Assembly: GCF_024714495.1 (NCBI RefSeq)
Contig: NZ_JAMZMJ010000020.1
Coordinates: 1-63,801 of the forward strand
DNA: 63,801 nt
DNA from: Marinoscillum pacificum
Lineage (GTDB): Bacteria; Bacteroidota; Bacteroidia; Cytophagales; Cyclobacteriaceae
Direction: 5' to 3'
A program made the translations under genes and the position numbers. The notes below the pieces were generated by a model, which did not search any database, was not told where the DNA came from, and saw only the letters and a program-made list of their open reading frames with translations. Positions 53,855-63,100 of the stretch are shown here, piece by piece. How positions within the stretch are numbered: the first letter of the stretch is position 1; each line of letters begins with the position of its first letter.

Positions 53855-54946
53855 CAGTTACCTTCTTCCTGCCCGTGCAGCAAGAAGGTTTTAATGTAAT
53901 CATTAATGTCACCATCCAGTACATTCTGAACATCCGTTCTTTCGTGTCCTGTACGTGCATCTTTAATCAATTTGTAAGGATGAAGTACGTAATTTCTGAT
54001 CTGCGATCCGAAATCGATCTTCATTTTTCCAGCTTCTACCTTATCACGCTCTGCATTTCGCTTTTCGATCTCAGCTTGATATAGCTGTGATTTAAGCATC
54101 TGCATCGCACGCTCGCGGTTGGCAAGCTGAGAACGTTCTACCTGACACACTACCACAATACCTGTAGGCTTGTGAGTCAGCTGCACTTTTGTTTCTACTT
54201 TGTTTACGTTCTGTCCACCAGCTCCACCTGATCGAGATGTTTGCATCTCAATGTCATTTGGATGGATGTCTATTTCAATAGAGTCATCTACAACAGGATA
54301 CACATAAACAGAGGCAAAAGACGTGTGTCTACGTCCTCCACTATCAAAAGGAGAGATACGTACCAATCGGTGAACGCCATTTTCTGATTTAAGGAAACCA
54401 TAAGCAAGTGGACCTTCAAACTCAAGAGTAACCGATTTCACACCAGCCACATCACCTGCTTGATAGTCTACTTCTTTTACTTTATAACCATTGGATTCGC
54501 CCCACATGATGTACATTCTCATGAGGATACCGGCCCAGTCGTTACTTTCCGTTCCACCAGCACCTGGAGTGATCTGAAGCATTGCCGAAAGCTGATCTTC
54601 TTCACCAGAAAGCATTTTTTTGAACTCAAGCTCTTCCACCTCTTTCAAGGCTTTTTCATATGCTTGGTTTACTTCTGCTTCGGAACCTTCTCCTTCATCA
54701 AGAAATTCTTGTAAGGTTTCGGCTTCCTCAACGGCTGCTTCCACTTGTTCGTAATGCTCTGTCCAGGATTTTTTTGCCCTAATTCCTTTCATGGTCTGCT
54801 CTGCTTTTTCCGGATCATTCCAGAAGTCAGGCTGGGCTGTGACCAATTCTTCTTCTTCTATTTCTTTTTTCTTGGTATCATAGTCAAAGATACCTCCTCA
54901 AGGCCGTGATACGCGCCTTCAAGTCTTTCAACTGATCTGATGTCAT
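53854..54946 (-). CDS. prfB: Peptide chain release factor 2 (programmed +1 frameshift)
   Basis: Translation starts at the ATG at 54946 and reads about 20 codons ([20 protein letters not shown]) to an in-frame TGA at 54884-54886, then must slip +1 at CTT-TGA-C to continue ([22 protein letters not shown]...), giving 363 aa in all. The second frame runs to 53854 and has the GGQ catalytic loop ([14 protein letters not shown]) and the [10 protein letters not shown] segment. RF2 releases chains at UGA and UAA; low RF2 promotes the shift, an autoregulatory loop. The TTG at 54846 is a false start. The stop overlaps the MFS gene. Confidence 0.95.
54883..54898 (-). promoter_or_regulatory. prfB +1 frameshift site
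   Basis: On the minus strand: AGGAGG-TAT-CTT-TGA-C. The perfect Shine-Dalgarno-like AGGAGG, the slippery CTT-T and the poor-context TGAC stop are spaced as in the classical E. coli site (AGGGGGTATCTTTGAC). Confidence 0.95.
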
Positions 54947-55056
54947 CTAAGAATCTTGATTTTTGTGATGAAAAATTTTCGTTTGCGAAGATACACAAAC
55001 GTTCATCCATCATCTCTGTGATTCTGACACATTATTTACAGCTCGAGAATTGAATG

Positions 55057-55230
55057 CTATTTTTTTGATTTTGAGACCTTCTTTTTGTCTTCGTAGATAT
55101 CGTGAAATTTAGAATGATCCAGAGGGTCTATCCCCATGAAATGGTTGTTGTCAAAATAACGCGCTGCTCCATCTTTGATTCTGTGATGAAAGCTTTTAAA
55201 TACTGAACCGGGTTTATTGGAAGTTGTCAT
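55057..55230 (-). CDS. Small basic protein, 57 aa, unknown function
   Basis: A clean short frame from ATG 55230 to TAG 55057: MTTSNKPGSVFKSFHHRI... with a centre NNHFMGIDPLDHSKFHDIYED and a lysine/serine-rich tail (KKKVSKSKK). No membrane segment or signal. The amino acid mix is protein-like and the gene fills what would otherwise be an empty 470-bp gap between prfB and the DUF892 gene. It could be a nucleoid, ribosome-associated or stress peptide; I do not recognise a family. It faces away from the DUF892 gene, sharing the region 55231-55414. Confidence 0.6.
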   Translation of the reverse strand: MTTSNKPGSVFKSFHHRIKDGAARYFDNNHFMGIDPLDHSKFHDIYEDKKKVSKSKK

Positions 55231-55414
55231 CTTTCTTGGGCTTTTTGTTTGATATGAAGTTCATTCATTCATCTGACATTGACCATGATAACAGTCAATT
55301 TCCAAGCTGATTTTCTAACAGATCATATAAGGCTATGACAACCATCATTCCAAACCGATATCATGTCACCTAACTTAAAAGGTATCAATAAATAACAACA
55401 GAAATGACATAACG

Positions 55415-55921
55415 ATGAAAACGATTTTGGACCTTCATGACTTGCTGGTAGAGCAATTGCGTGAGCTTTATGACGCTGAGGTTTTCCTTAGAGAGGTATT
55501 GCCGGACATCAAAGAAAATGTTTGGCATTCAGGTTTGAGTCGAGTGATCGACGAATATGAACATCAGGCTACTGAAAATCATATGACATTGCTTCAGGTA
55601 TTCAACGATTTATTTACGCTAGAATACGGCGAAAGAAGTTATGCTATTAGGTCCATGATTAAATACAATATGTCGGTTGTAGAGGCATGTCAGACTCCAG
55701 AAATAACTGATGCAGCTATTGTATTAATGCTTCAACAGATCATGCATTTTAAAATGGCATCTTATGGCGCAGTTTGTACTTATGCCAAAATTCTGGGAGT
55801 ATATAATGATGGGGAAATGCTCCATGAAATTTTGAATGCCGAGAAAAGGTTGGATCGTAAGTTGGTAGCACTTGCAGATCTAGACATAGACCGCAAGGCT
55901 TTCAACTACGACAAGGGCTAG
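55415..55921 (+). CDS. DUF892/YciE-like ferritin-fold protein
   Basis: 168 aa, all-helical. The opening LHDLLVEQLRELYDAEVFLREVLPDIKE matches the DUF892 (YciE/YciF) family, with the carboxylate/histidine residues of a ferritin-like four-helix bundle visible as YDAE, EYEHQATENH, and MHFKMASYGA. YciE-like proteins are induced by osmotic or other stress and are thought to bind a di-metal centre. The di-iron set looks partly complete. It is convergent with the CBS-domain gene, 1 nt apart, and divergent from the 57-aa gene. Confidence 0.82.
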   Translation: MKTILDLHDLLVEQLRELYDAEVFLREVLPDIKENVWHSGLSRVIDEYEHQATENHMTLLQVFNDLFTLEYGERSYAIRSMIKYNMSVVEACQTPEITDAAIVLMLQQIMHFKMASYGAVCTYAKILGVYNDGEMLHEILNAEKRLDRKLVALADLDIDRKAFNYDKG

Positions 55922-55922
55922 C

Positions 55923-56381
55923 TTACCAGGTTTGGCTTTGCATATTGTGAACGGCACGCATGATATCTTTTTGAGATATCTGGCCTACTAGTTTGCCATG
56001 ATTGACCACAGGGAAACGCCTTATGCGTTTGTCGAGGAACATTTTGGCAGCGTCAAAAATATTGGTCTCAGGAGGGATGCTGATGACATTGGATGTCATG
56101 TGCTCTGCAACTACGCCATTCAGGTTGGGCATGTTGTTGTATTTTCCACGCACTACTTCTTTCATGCAGTCTCCTTCTGAGATTACTCCTACCAGTTCAT
56201 TTTCTGAATTGACTACTGGTCCACCCGAAATTTTGTATTTCAGCAAAGTGTTGATGACCTCATCCATATGTTGTTCTGGACGAAAGGTGATCAGTTTTGT
56301 AGACATGTAGTCAGAAACAGTAACTTTTTGAGCTGTGGCAGCTGGCTTGGCCACAGGAACTCCACGATAGCTTTTTACCAT
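55923..56381 (-). CDS. Two-CBS-domain protein
   Basis: 152 aa: a short N-terminal tail (KSYRGVPVAKPAATAQK) then two CBS units (~22-80 VSDYMSTKLITFRPEQHMDEVINTLL...GVISEGDCMKEV; ~90-148 VAEHMTSNVISIPPETNIFDAAKMFL...GQISQKDIMRAV). Such stand-alone Bateman modules bind adenosine nucleotides and tune partner enzymes or act in stress responses; the partner here is unknown. The position beside a DUF892 stress protein suggests a shared stress role. A perfect palindrome lies 42-58 nt upstream of its start. Confidence 0.88.
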   Translation of the reverse strand: MVKSYRGVPVAKPAATAQKVTVSDYMSTKLITFRPEQHMDEVINTLLKYKISGGPVVNSENELVGVISEGDCMKEVVRGKYNNMPNLNGVVAEHMTSNVISIPPETNIFDAAKMFLDKRIRRFPVVNHGKLVGQISQKDIMRAVHNMQSQTW

Positions 56382-56422
56382 AATCGATCAATTTTAAGGT
56401 TCAGTGTGTCATATAAGTTACT

Positions 56423-56439
56423 AAAAGTCAGTGACTTTT
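56423..56439. promoter_or_regulatory. Perfect palindrome upstream of the CBS gene
   Basis: AAAAGTCA-G-TGACTTTT, an exact 17-nt dyad, with a near half-site TTTAAAGTCACTG at 56522-56534. It lies in the 230-bp region between divergent genes (CBS, minus; amidohydrolase, plus) and is A/T flanked without a T run: an operator candidate. Confidence 0.5.
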
Positions 56440-56611
56440 CCTAGGGGATTCGGTGATCGTTAGGTTTGATGTTAGCGGAATGTGGTATTGTAAATTCTAA
56501 TTTCAAATAGTAGATAAGTGCTTTAAAGTCACTGTATTCCATTCGTGTAAGTTTTTATTACTAGCATCTTTTTTTCTGGTAAATTGATTGGAGAATAATC
56601 AATGAAATCAA

Positions 56612-59600
56612 ATGAGGAAACACTTAACCTTGCTTTTTCTTGCTCTTAGCTTACTGAGCTTTGCACAGGAGGAAGAAACTGCTAAAAAGGACACCACCGA
56701 AGAAAAAAAGGCGACAAAAGAATTACCGCTTGAGCCTGAAAGAAAATTGCGACTTAAAACCACTGAGGGAACCTGGATATCACTGGATGTAAGTCCTGAT
56801 GGTAAAACGATAGCTTTTGATATGATGGGTGACATTTATACCATGCCTATCACTGGAGGAAAAGCTACACCAATCACTACGGGAATGGCTTTTGATACTC
56901 ATCCTCGATATAGCCCTGATGGAAAATCCATCACATTTACCTCGGACAAAAGTGGATCAGAGAATATCTGGACGCTTGATCTAACCGATTCGGAAGCTGA
57001 GCCTAATCAGATTACCAAGGATACAGATAAATACTATCAGGCAGCTGAGTGGACGCCAGATGGTAATTATCTGATTGCTGCGAAAGGCGGAAGGGTCCTG
57101 CAGCTCCATATGTATCACAAAGATGGAGGGAGTGGTATTCAGCTGGTGAAAAAGCCAGAATCTTTGCAAACTATAGAACCAGCGTTTGGCAGTAATGATC
57201 AGATTATCTGGTTTGCGCAGCGTAGAGGAAGCTGGAATTACAACGCTCAGATGCCACAGTATCAACTGGCAACTTATGATCGTGAGACTGGAGATATCAC
57301 CACTCAGACGAATAATTACGGTTCTGCATTCAGCCCAACATTGTCATCGGACGGAAAATGGTTGGTTTATGGAACCAGATACAATACAGAGACAGGTTTA
57401 ATGAAGCGCAATTTGCTGACTGGTGAAGAGAGCTGGTTGGCATATCCTGTAAGAAGAGATGATCAGGAATCCAGAGCTCGACTAGGAGTATATCCAGCTA
57501 TGTCATTTACGCCTGATAATCAAAAGGTGATTGCTTCCTATGGCGGCAAAATTTGGAGTATTCCAATCAATGGCGGTGATGCAACAGAAATACCATTTGA
57601 AGTGGATGAAGAATTGGATTTCGGACCTATGGTACATTTCGATTACCCTATTTCTGATGCAAAGGAAATGACTGTAACTCAGATCCGAGATGCTAAAAGG
57701 TCGCCTGCTGGCGATAAGATAGTGTTTACGGCTTTGAATAGACTTTACGTGATGGATTATCCGAATGGAACTCCAAAGCGATTGACTAAGAACGAGTATA
57801 CCGAGGCTATGCCAATATGGTCTCCTGATGGTTCATCTATTGCTTTCGTTACCTGGGAAGGCAAAGAAGGTAATATCTATAAAGTAAAAGCGAGTGGAGG
57901 GAAACCTGTGAAACTTACCAATGAGGGTGGGACATACTCTGACCTGGCATGGGATAAAAAGACCAATCGAATTGCATTCGTGTATGGGACAGCTCAAGCT
58001 TATGAGAATGCAATTGATCCTGGTGCTTTTGGTGCAAGTCAGTATATCTGCTGGATTAATGCTGATGGCGGTAACATTAACAGAATCGAAGCATCCAACG
58101 GACGAGGATATCTTCATTTTGTGGAAGGAGACAATCGAATTTACATGTACAGTGGTTCGAAAGGTCTGATGTCTATGAGATGGGATGGTTCGGATGAAAA
58201 AGAGATTATTAAGATCACTGGAATCATGACTTATCCAGCATTGAATCATGAGCATGCGCTTCAGGAAACCTATAATGAGCCACAGCGAGAGCCAAGTAGT
58301 TCTGAATATATCTACATGGCACCAAAAGGTGATCGTGCATTGGCGAAGATCAACAATGATGTATTTGTAGTAACTGTACCTCCAGTAGGAGCAGAGACAG
58401 TTTCTATTTCAGTTTCCAATCCAGAAAGTGCCTCTTTCCCTTCCTGGAAGTTGACCACTTTTGGTGGTGAGTTTGCTCACTGGAATGCAGATGGAAATAC
58501 CGTGAACTTCACTCTTGGCAATGCCTATTTCGCTTATGACATGGCTGAAGCCGAGAAGGTGACAAAGGAGCTGGAGGCTAAAAAGAAAGCCGAAGAAGAA
58601 GCTAAAAAGGATAAGAAGGAAGATGAAGATTCTGAAGAAGACAAGGAGGAAGAAGATAAGGATTCTGAGAAAGAAAAAGAGGACGAAGGATATAAGCCGA
58701 ATGAAATTCGTGTAAAGGTTCAGGTAGAAAAAGACATTCCTGATGGAAGTGTGCTGTTAAAAGGAGCGCGAATTATCACCATGAATGGCGATGAAGTGAT
58801 TGAGAATGGCGACATTCTGATTGAGAATGCTCGAATCAAAGCTGTAGGAGCTTCAGGAAGCCTGGAAGTAGGTAAGGGAGTACAAACGGTCGATATGAGT
58901 GGTAAGACTATTACTCCAGGTTTTGTGGACACCCACGCGCATATGTGGCCAAATTGGGGCTTGCATAAAAATCAGGTTTGGATGTATGCTGCTAACCTGG
59001 CTTATGGAGTTACTACTACACGAGATCCTCAAACATCAACTACGGATGTATTGACCTATTCAGATATGGTGGAGACTGGTAATTTGTTAGGGCCAAGAGT
59101 TTATTCTACGGGTCCTGGAGTAGGATTCTGGTATTACAATATCAAAAGTTTAGAGCATGCCCAGGATGTGTTGAAGCAGTACTCAGAGTATTTCAATACT
59201 AAGACCATCAAGATGTATATGACAGGAAACCGTCAACATCGTCAGTGGATTATTCAGGCAGCAAAAGAGCAGAAGTTGATGCCTACCACAGAAGGAGCAT
59301 TGGATATGAAGCTTAACCTTACGCAATTGATTGATGGGTATCCTGGTCATGAGCATGCATTTCCGATTTACCCTATCTATGGAGATGTTACTCAGTTAGT
59401 AGCTAAGTCGCAAATGGCATATACGCCTACACTGTTAGTTTCTTATGGTGGTCCATGGGCTGAGGAATATTACTATGCTACCGAGAATGTCGTTGGAGAT
59501 CCTAAATTGAACTTCTTCACTCCAAAAGATGAGATTGATGCGAAAGCCAGGAGAAGAAGCGCTTATTTCATTCCTGAAGAGCATATATTTTCACGTCATG

Positions 59601-60004
59601 GTGAGTTTGTAGGCGATCTGGTAAAAGCTGGAGGATTATCAGGAGTTGGGTCACATGGTCAGCTACAAGGATTAGGATATCACTGGGAACTATGGTCTAT
59701 CCAAAGCGGAGGAATGCCTGAACTTGATGCTTTAAAGGTTGCTACTGTTCTCGGAGCGAAAGCACTAGGTCTTTCAAATGATCTAGGATCAATAGAAGCA
59801 GGAAAACTGGCTGATTTGGTAATCATGGATAAGAATCCATTAGATGATATTCGGAATACCAACAGCGTTTCCCAGGTCATGAAAAATGGAAGACTTTATG
59901 ATGGGAATACTCTGGATGAAGTATATCCAAGACAGAAAAAAGCTCCAAAATTCTATTGGACCAAGCAAGGACCAGGCACCATGAATTTACCTGGTGAGAA
60001 ATAA
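56612..60004 (+). CDS. Secreted PD40 beta-propeller/amidohydrolase fusion
   Basis: 1130 aa with a signal peptide (RKHLTLLFLALSLLSFAQ) and a charged stretch (~20-45). Residues ~50-640 form a TolB/PD40-like propeller (repeated YSPDGKSITFTSDKSG, WSPDGSSIAFVTWEGK). A K/E/D-only linker of about 50 residues (~655-705) joins it to an amidohydrolase-superfamily metal-dependent hydrolase (~715-1110) with the metal ligands in FVDTHAHMWP (H775, H777), the later HEHAF and GSHGQLQG, and a C-terminal LADLVIMDKNPLDD typical of imidazolonepropionase/prolidase-like enzymes. Substrate unknown, probably cyclic amide or dipeptide. An intrinsic terminator follows. Confidence 0.88.
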   Translation: MRKHLTLLFLALSLLSFAQEEETAKKDTTEEKKATKELPLEPERKLRLKTTEGTWISLDVSPDGKTIAFDMMGDIYTMPITGGKATPITTGMAFDTHPRYSPDGKSITFTSDKSGSENIWTLDLTDSEAEPNQITKDTDKYYQAAEWTPDGNYLIAAKGGRVLQLHMYHKDGGSGIQLVKKPESLQTIEPAFGSNDQIIWFAQRRGSWNYNAQMPQYQLATYDRETGDITTQTNNYGSAFSPTLSSDGKWLVYGTRYNTETGLMKRNLLTGEESWLAYPVRRDDQESRARLGVYPAMSFTPDNQKVIASYGGKIWSIPINGGDATEIPFEVDEELDFGPMVHFDYPISDAKEMTVTQIRDAKRSPAGDKIVFTALNRLYVMDYPNGTPKRLTKNEYTEAMPIWSPDGSSIAFVTWEGKEGNIYKVKASGGKPVKLTNEGGTYSDLAWDKKTNRIAFVYGTAQAYENAIDPGAFGASQYICWINADGGNINRIEASNGRGYLHFVEGDNRIYMYSGSKGLMSMRWDGSDEKEIIKITGIMTYPALNHEHALQETYNEPQREPSSSEYIYMAPKGDRALAKINNDVFVVTVPPVGAETVSISVSNPESASFPSWKLTTFGGEFAHWNADGNTVNFTLGNAYFAYDMAEAEKVTKELEAKKKAEEEAKKDKKEDEDSEEDKEEEDKDSEKEKEDEGYKPNEIRVKVQVEKDIPDGSVLLKGARIITMNGDEVIENGDILIENARIKAVGASGSLEVGKGVQTVDMSGKTITPGFVDTHAHMWPNWGLHKNQVWMYAANLAYGVTTTRDPQTSTTDVLTYSDMVETGNLLGPRVYSTGPGVGFWYYNIKSLEHAQDVLKQYSEYFNTKTIKMYMTGNRQHRQWIIQAAKEQKLMPTTEGALDMKLNLTQLIDGYPGHEHAFPIYPIYGDVTQLVAKSQMAYTPTLLVSYGGPWAEEYYYATENVVGDPKLNFFTPKDEIDAKARRRSAYFIPEEHIFSRHGEFVGDLVKAGGLSGVGSHGQLQGLGYHWELWSIQSGGMPELDALKVATVLGAKALGLSNDLGSIEAGKLADLVIMDKNPLDDIRNTNSVSQVMKNGRLYDGNTLDEVYPRQKKAPKFYWTKQGPGTMNLPGEK

Positions 60005-60021
60005 TTGAAAGCAATACATAG

Positions 60022-60052
60022 AAAAAAGGTGATCATTTGATCGCCTTTTTTT
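60022..60052 (+). terminator. Intrinsic terminator of the propeller-amidohydrolase gene
   Basis: GGTGATC (60028-60034) pairs with GATCGCC (60039-60045) with one G-U pair, extended by A6/T7, then a T run. Confidence 0.88.
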
Positions 60053-60198
60053 GTAAAAAAACACATCTCATTTTTCCTCGGTTCCGTACAAATAGGTGTT
60101 TGATATAAAGTTTTCTAAAAACGGTTTCCAGGCGTTTCTCATTGAATAGCCTTCCGTGACTAGAAACGAGCCTAACCATCTAATTATTACTAGCAGCT

Positions 60199-63100
60199 AT
60201 GACAATGAGGAACAGGTTGTATAACCTGCATTTTTTATTCCTATTATTTACTTTTTTGTGGATTCCTACTAGAGGGCAGCATACAACAAAACCAACTGAA
60301 CTTTGTGGTACTGTACCTTATATCGATTCTCTTCAACGCATTTATCATTATTCCTTTCAGGAAACTCGTTTTGAGCAACAGCTAAAGCATTACATCACTA
60401 ACTCTTCTTCCAGAAAAATATCTGAGGAAGAAGAGGTTTATCGAATACCTGTAATTGTGCATGTGATACACAGTGGAGAGCCTGAGGGACAAGGTAGTAA
60501 TATCTCATTTAAGCAAGTGGTATCACAAATCGAGGTGCTGAATGATGACTTTCGCAGAAGAGGGTACGGTTACAATGAGAATCCTGATGGAGCTGATACT
60601 AAGATTGAATTCTTTTTGGCTGAAAGAGGTCCAGATGGCATTTTACTGTCTGAGCCAGGAGTGGATAGGGTGCGTTTTAATACACAATGGACGCGTAAGA
60701 GTCTAGAAGAGCAGCTGAAGCCACAGACTTATTGGAATCCTTCTAAATATCTGAATATATGGGTGGTTGATTTTCCTGATTGGCTGGGTTTTTCCGGGTA
60801 TGCACAGTTCCCTGTGAATTCTGGTTTGGAAGGTATCAATGAAGCTCTGCCTGAATATTCAGATGGAGTACTAATCAAAACCCAATATTTTGGAACGAAT
60901 GGAACAGCAACTGCTCCCTACAACATGGGTAGGGTGGCCACTCATGAGGTGGGTCACTGGCTAGGTCTGAGACATATCTGGGGAGATGGAGATTGTTCCA
61001 AAGATGATTACTGTGAGGATACTCCTCCAGCTGAGAGCCCAAATAGAGAATGTCTGGAAAACGTGAGTTGCGAAACTCGCGACATGATTGAAAACTACAT
61101 GGACTATACGCCTGATGCTTGTAAGAATATTTTCACCCTGGATCAGAAAGCACGCATGCGAGCTGTTTTAGAAGTGAGTCCCATGAGAAGAAATTTGGTT
61201 CGTGTGGTTTCTGACTGTCAGAGTGCGCTTGTTATAGATGAAGGGGAGCACAGCACTCAATCCCTGCCACAGTATTATAGTTATACTGCCCAGAAAGATG
61301 AAGTGATAGCTATAAGTAGTTTGGGACTTACTTCTTCGGATACCTATTTGGAGCTATACTCTTCATGTAGTGGTGAGGTTTTGAAAAGCAATGATGATAT
61401 CAGAAACGACAAACAATCATTGGTTACCTACAGCATGATGAAGGATGAGGAAGTGTTGATAAAATGGGAGAGCCTGGATAATGAAATGAATTTTGGATGG
61501 CAGCTCAAAACGTCTGATCATTTCATTGGAGCTACTTCTGACCTGCCAGTTTTAGCAATAGATGGGGATAATGTTTTGCCAGTTGATTCTGGGTGGATAT
61601 GGTATCAATATCCAGTGATTACTGAGAACATGAAGCTTCAGATTGACGCTGAAGATGCATCAATCGATGTTTTTGTTAATTCCTGTTTTGGAGGTGTTGC
61701 TAGCTTTGTTGGAGCAGGTAGTGTGAGTGCGGATGGTTTAGTGGCTGGAGATACTTGTTACATCTTATTAACAGGAAAGATGCCTGAAGTGATGAGGATG
61801 GAGATGCTGCCAATGGAGGCGGGAGAATCTTGCATGTCACCGGCAACTTCTGTGCTTGGTGCCAACGCGTTTGAGGGGGCTGAGCACTGGTCGTCTTTTA
61901 CAACGCCCTATGCGGGTGATTTTGTGATTTTACATCAAAATGATGATAACCAGGAGTCAATCAATCTTCAGGTCTATCGGAATTGTGATGAGCTCGTCGG
62001 CTCATCTAACATTGGCGTTTATCGGTTGGGTAATGTGGGTGCAGATGAAACCTATTTAATAAAATGGGAAGATCTTGGAGATAGAAGTGGTTTTGAATGG
62101 ATGATACAATCACATGAGGATCTTGCGGGAGAAAACTGTCATTTAACTTTTAATGCTGTAGAAGGTCACAATACATACGAGGTAACGCAGGATTATTTTG
62201 AATTGTGGTTTCGCTATATCACTCCAGATTATCGCGCGATGTTGACTTTTGATTTTGGAGAAAACTCGAGCTTGCAAAATTTCGACTTGTATAAGGGCGA
62301 TGATTGTAATAATCTGGATTATATCTATTCGATTTCGCCCTATCCGTGGAATGATAGCCCACTTTTTGAGCCAAACGATACTATTTATATGGTTTGGGAG
62401 GTCGATGAAAACATGTTGCTAGATTGGACTATACATGTGATGCCTGAGGCAGTTGGGGATGCTTGTGATAACGCTCATGTGTCCATTGAAGGGATCAATC
62501 AAACACCGGGAGACTACATGAATTGCTGGAGTCGCTTTACCATGCCAAGATCTGGGAAATTAACAGTCACATCGGTAGGTCTGACGGATCAGGATACGGA
62601 ATTGGAAATTTTTACTAATTGTGCAGATCCAGTTCAGTTGGCTTCAAATGACGATTCGGAAGGTACTCAACAAAGTACTGTAATACTCGATGCTGTGAAT
62701 GCAGGTGAATCGCTCATTTTACATTGGAAAAATGAAAACGCAAACCTCCCGATTCAATGGAATATTTCTGTAGAGGACAATGACCTTCCAGGTGCACTCT
62801 GCGTAAATGCAATAGAGGTGGATATGTCTTCAGAGCCTTTAGATGGGAAAGCAGAAAATTGGTATCGTGTGGTAATGCCTGAGCAGGGTAATATGCTGAT
62901 TTCTTCCAATAACCTCACAGATGTGGACACTTACTTGAGGGTTTATGATGGCTGTGGACTTGCACTTGTCGGTGAAAGTGATGATGTGGACTGGTATGCT
63001 ATGAATTTTCAGAGTGAGCTCTTGATAGAGGAATTAAATGCAGGAGATGAACTATTGATATTCTGGTCAGGGAAATGGAGTGAAGAACCTTTTCAGTGGC

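Noticed and set aside
54846-54946. TTG at 54846 as the start of prfB
   Set aside because: The classical frameshift site and a 20-codon first frame with a good ATG lie directly upstream; TTG falls within the continuous second frame.
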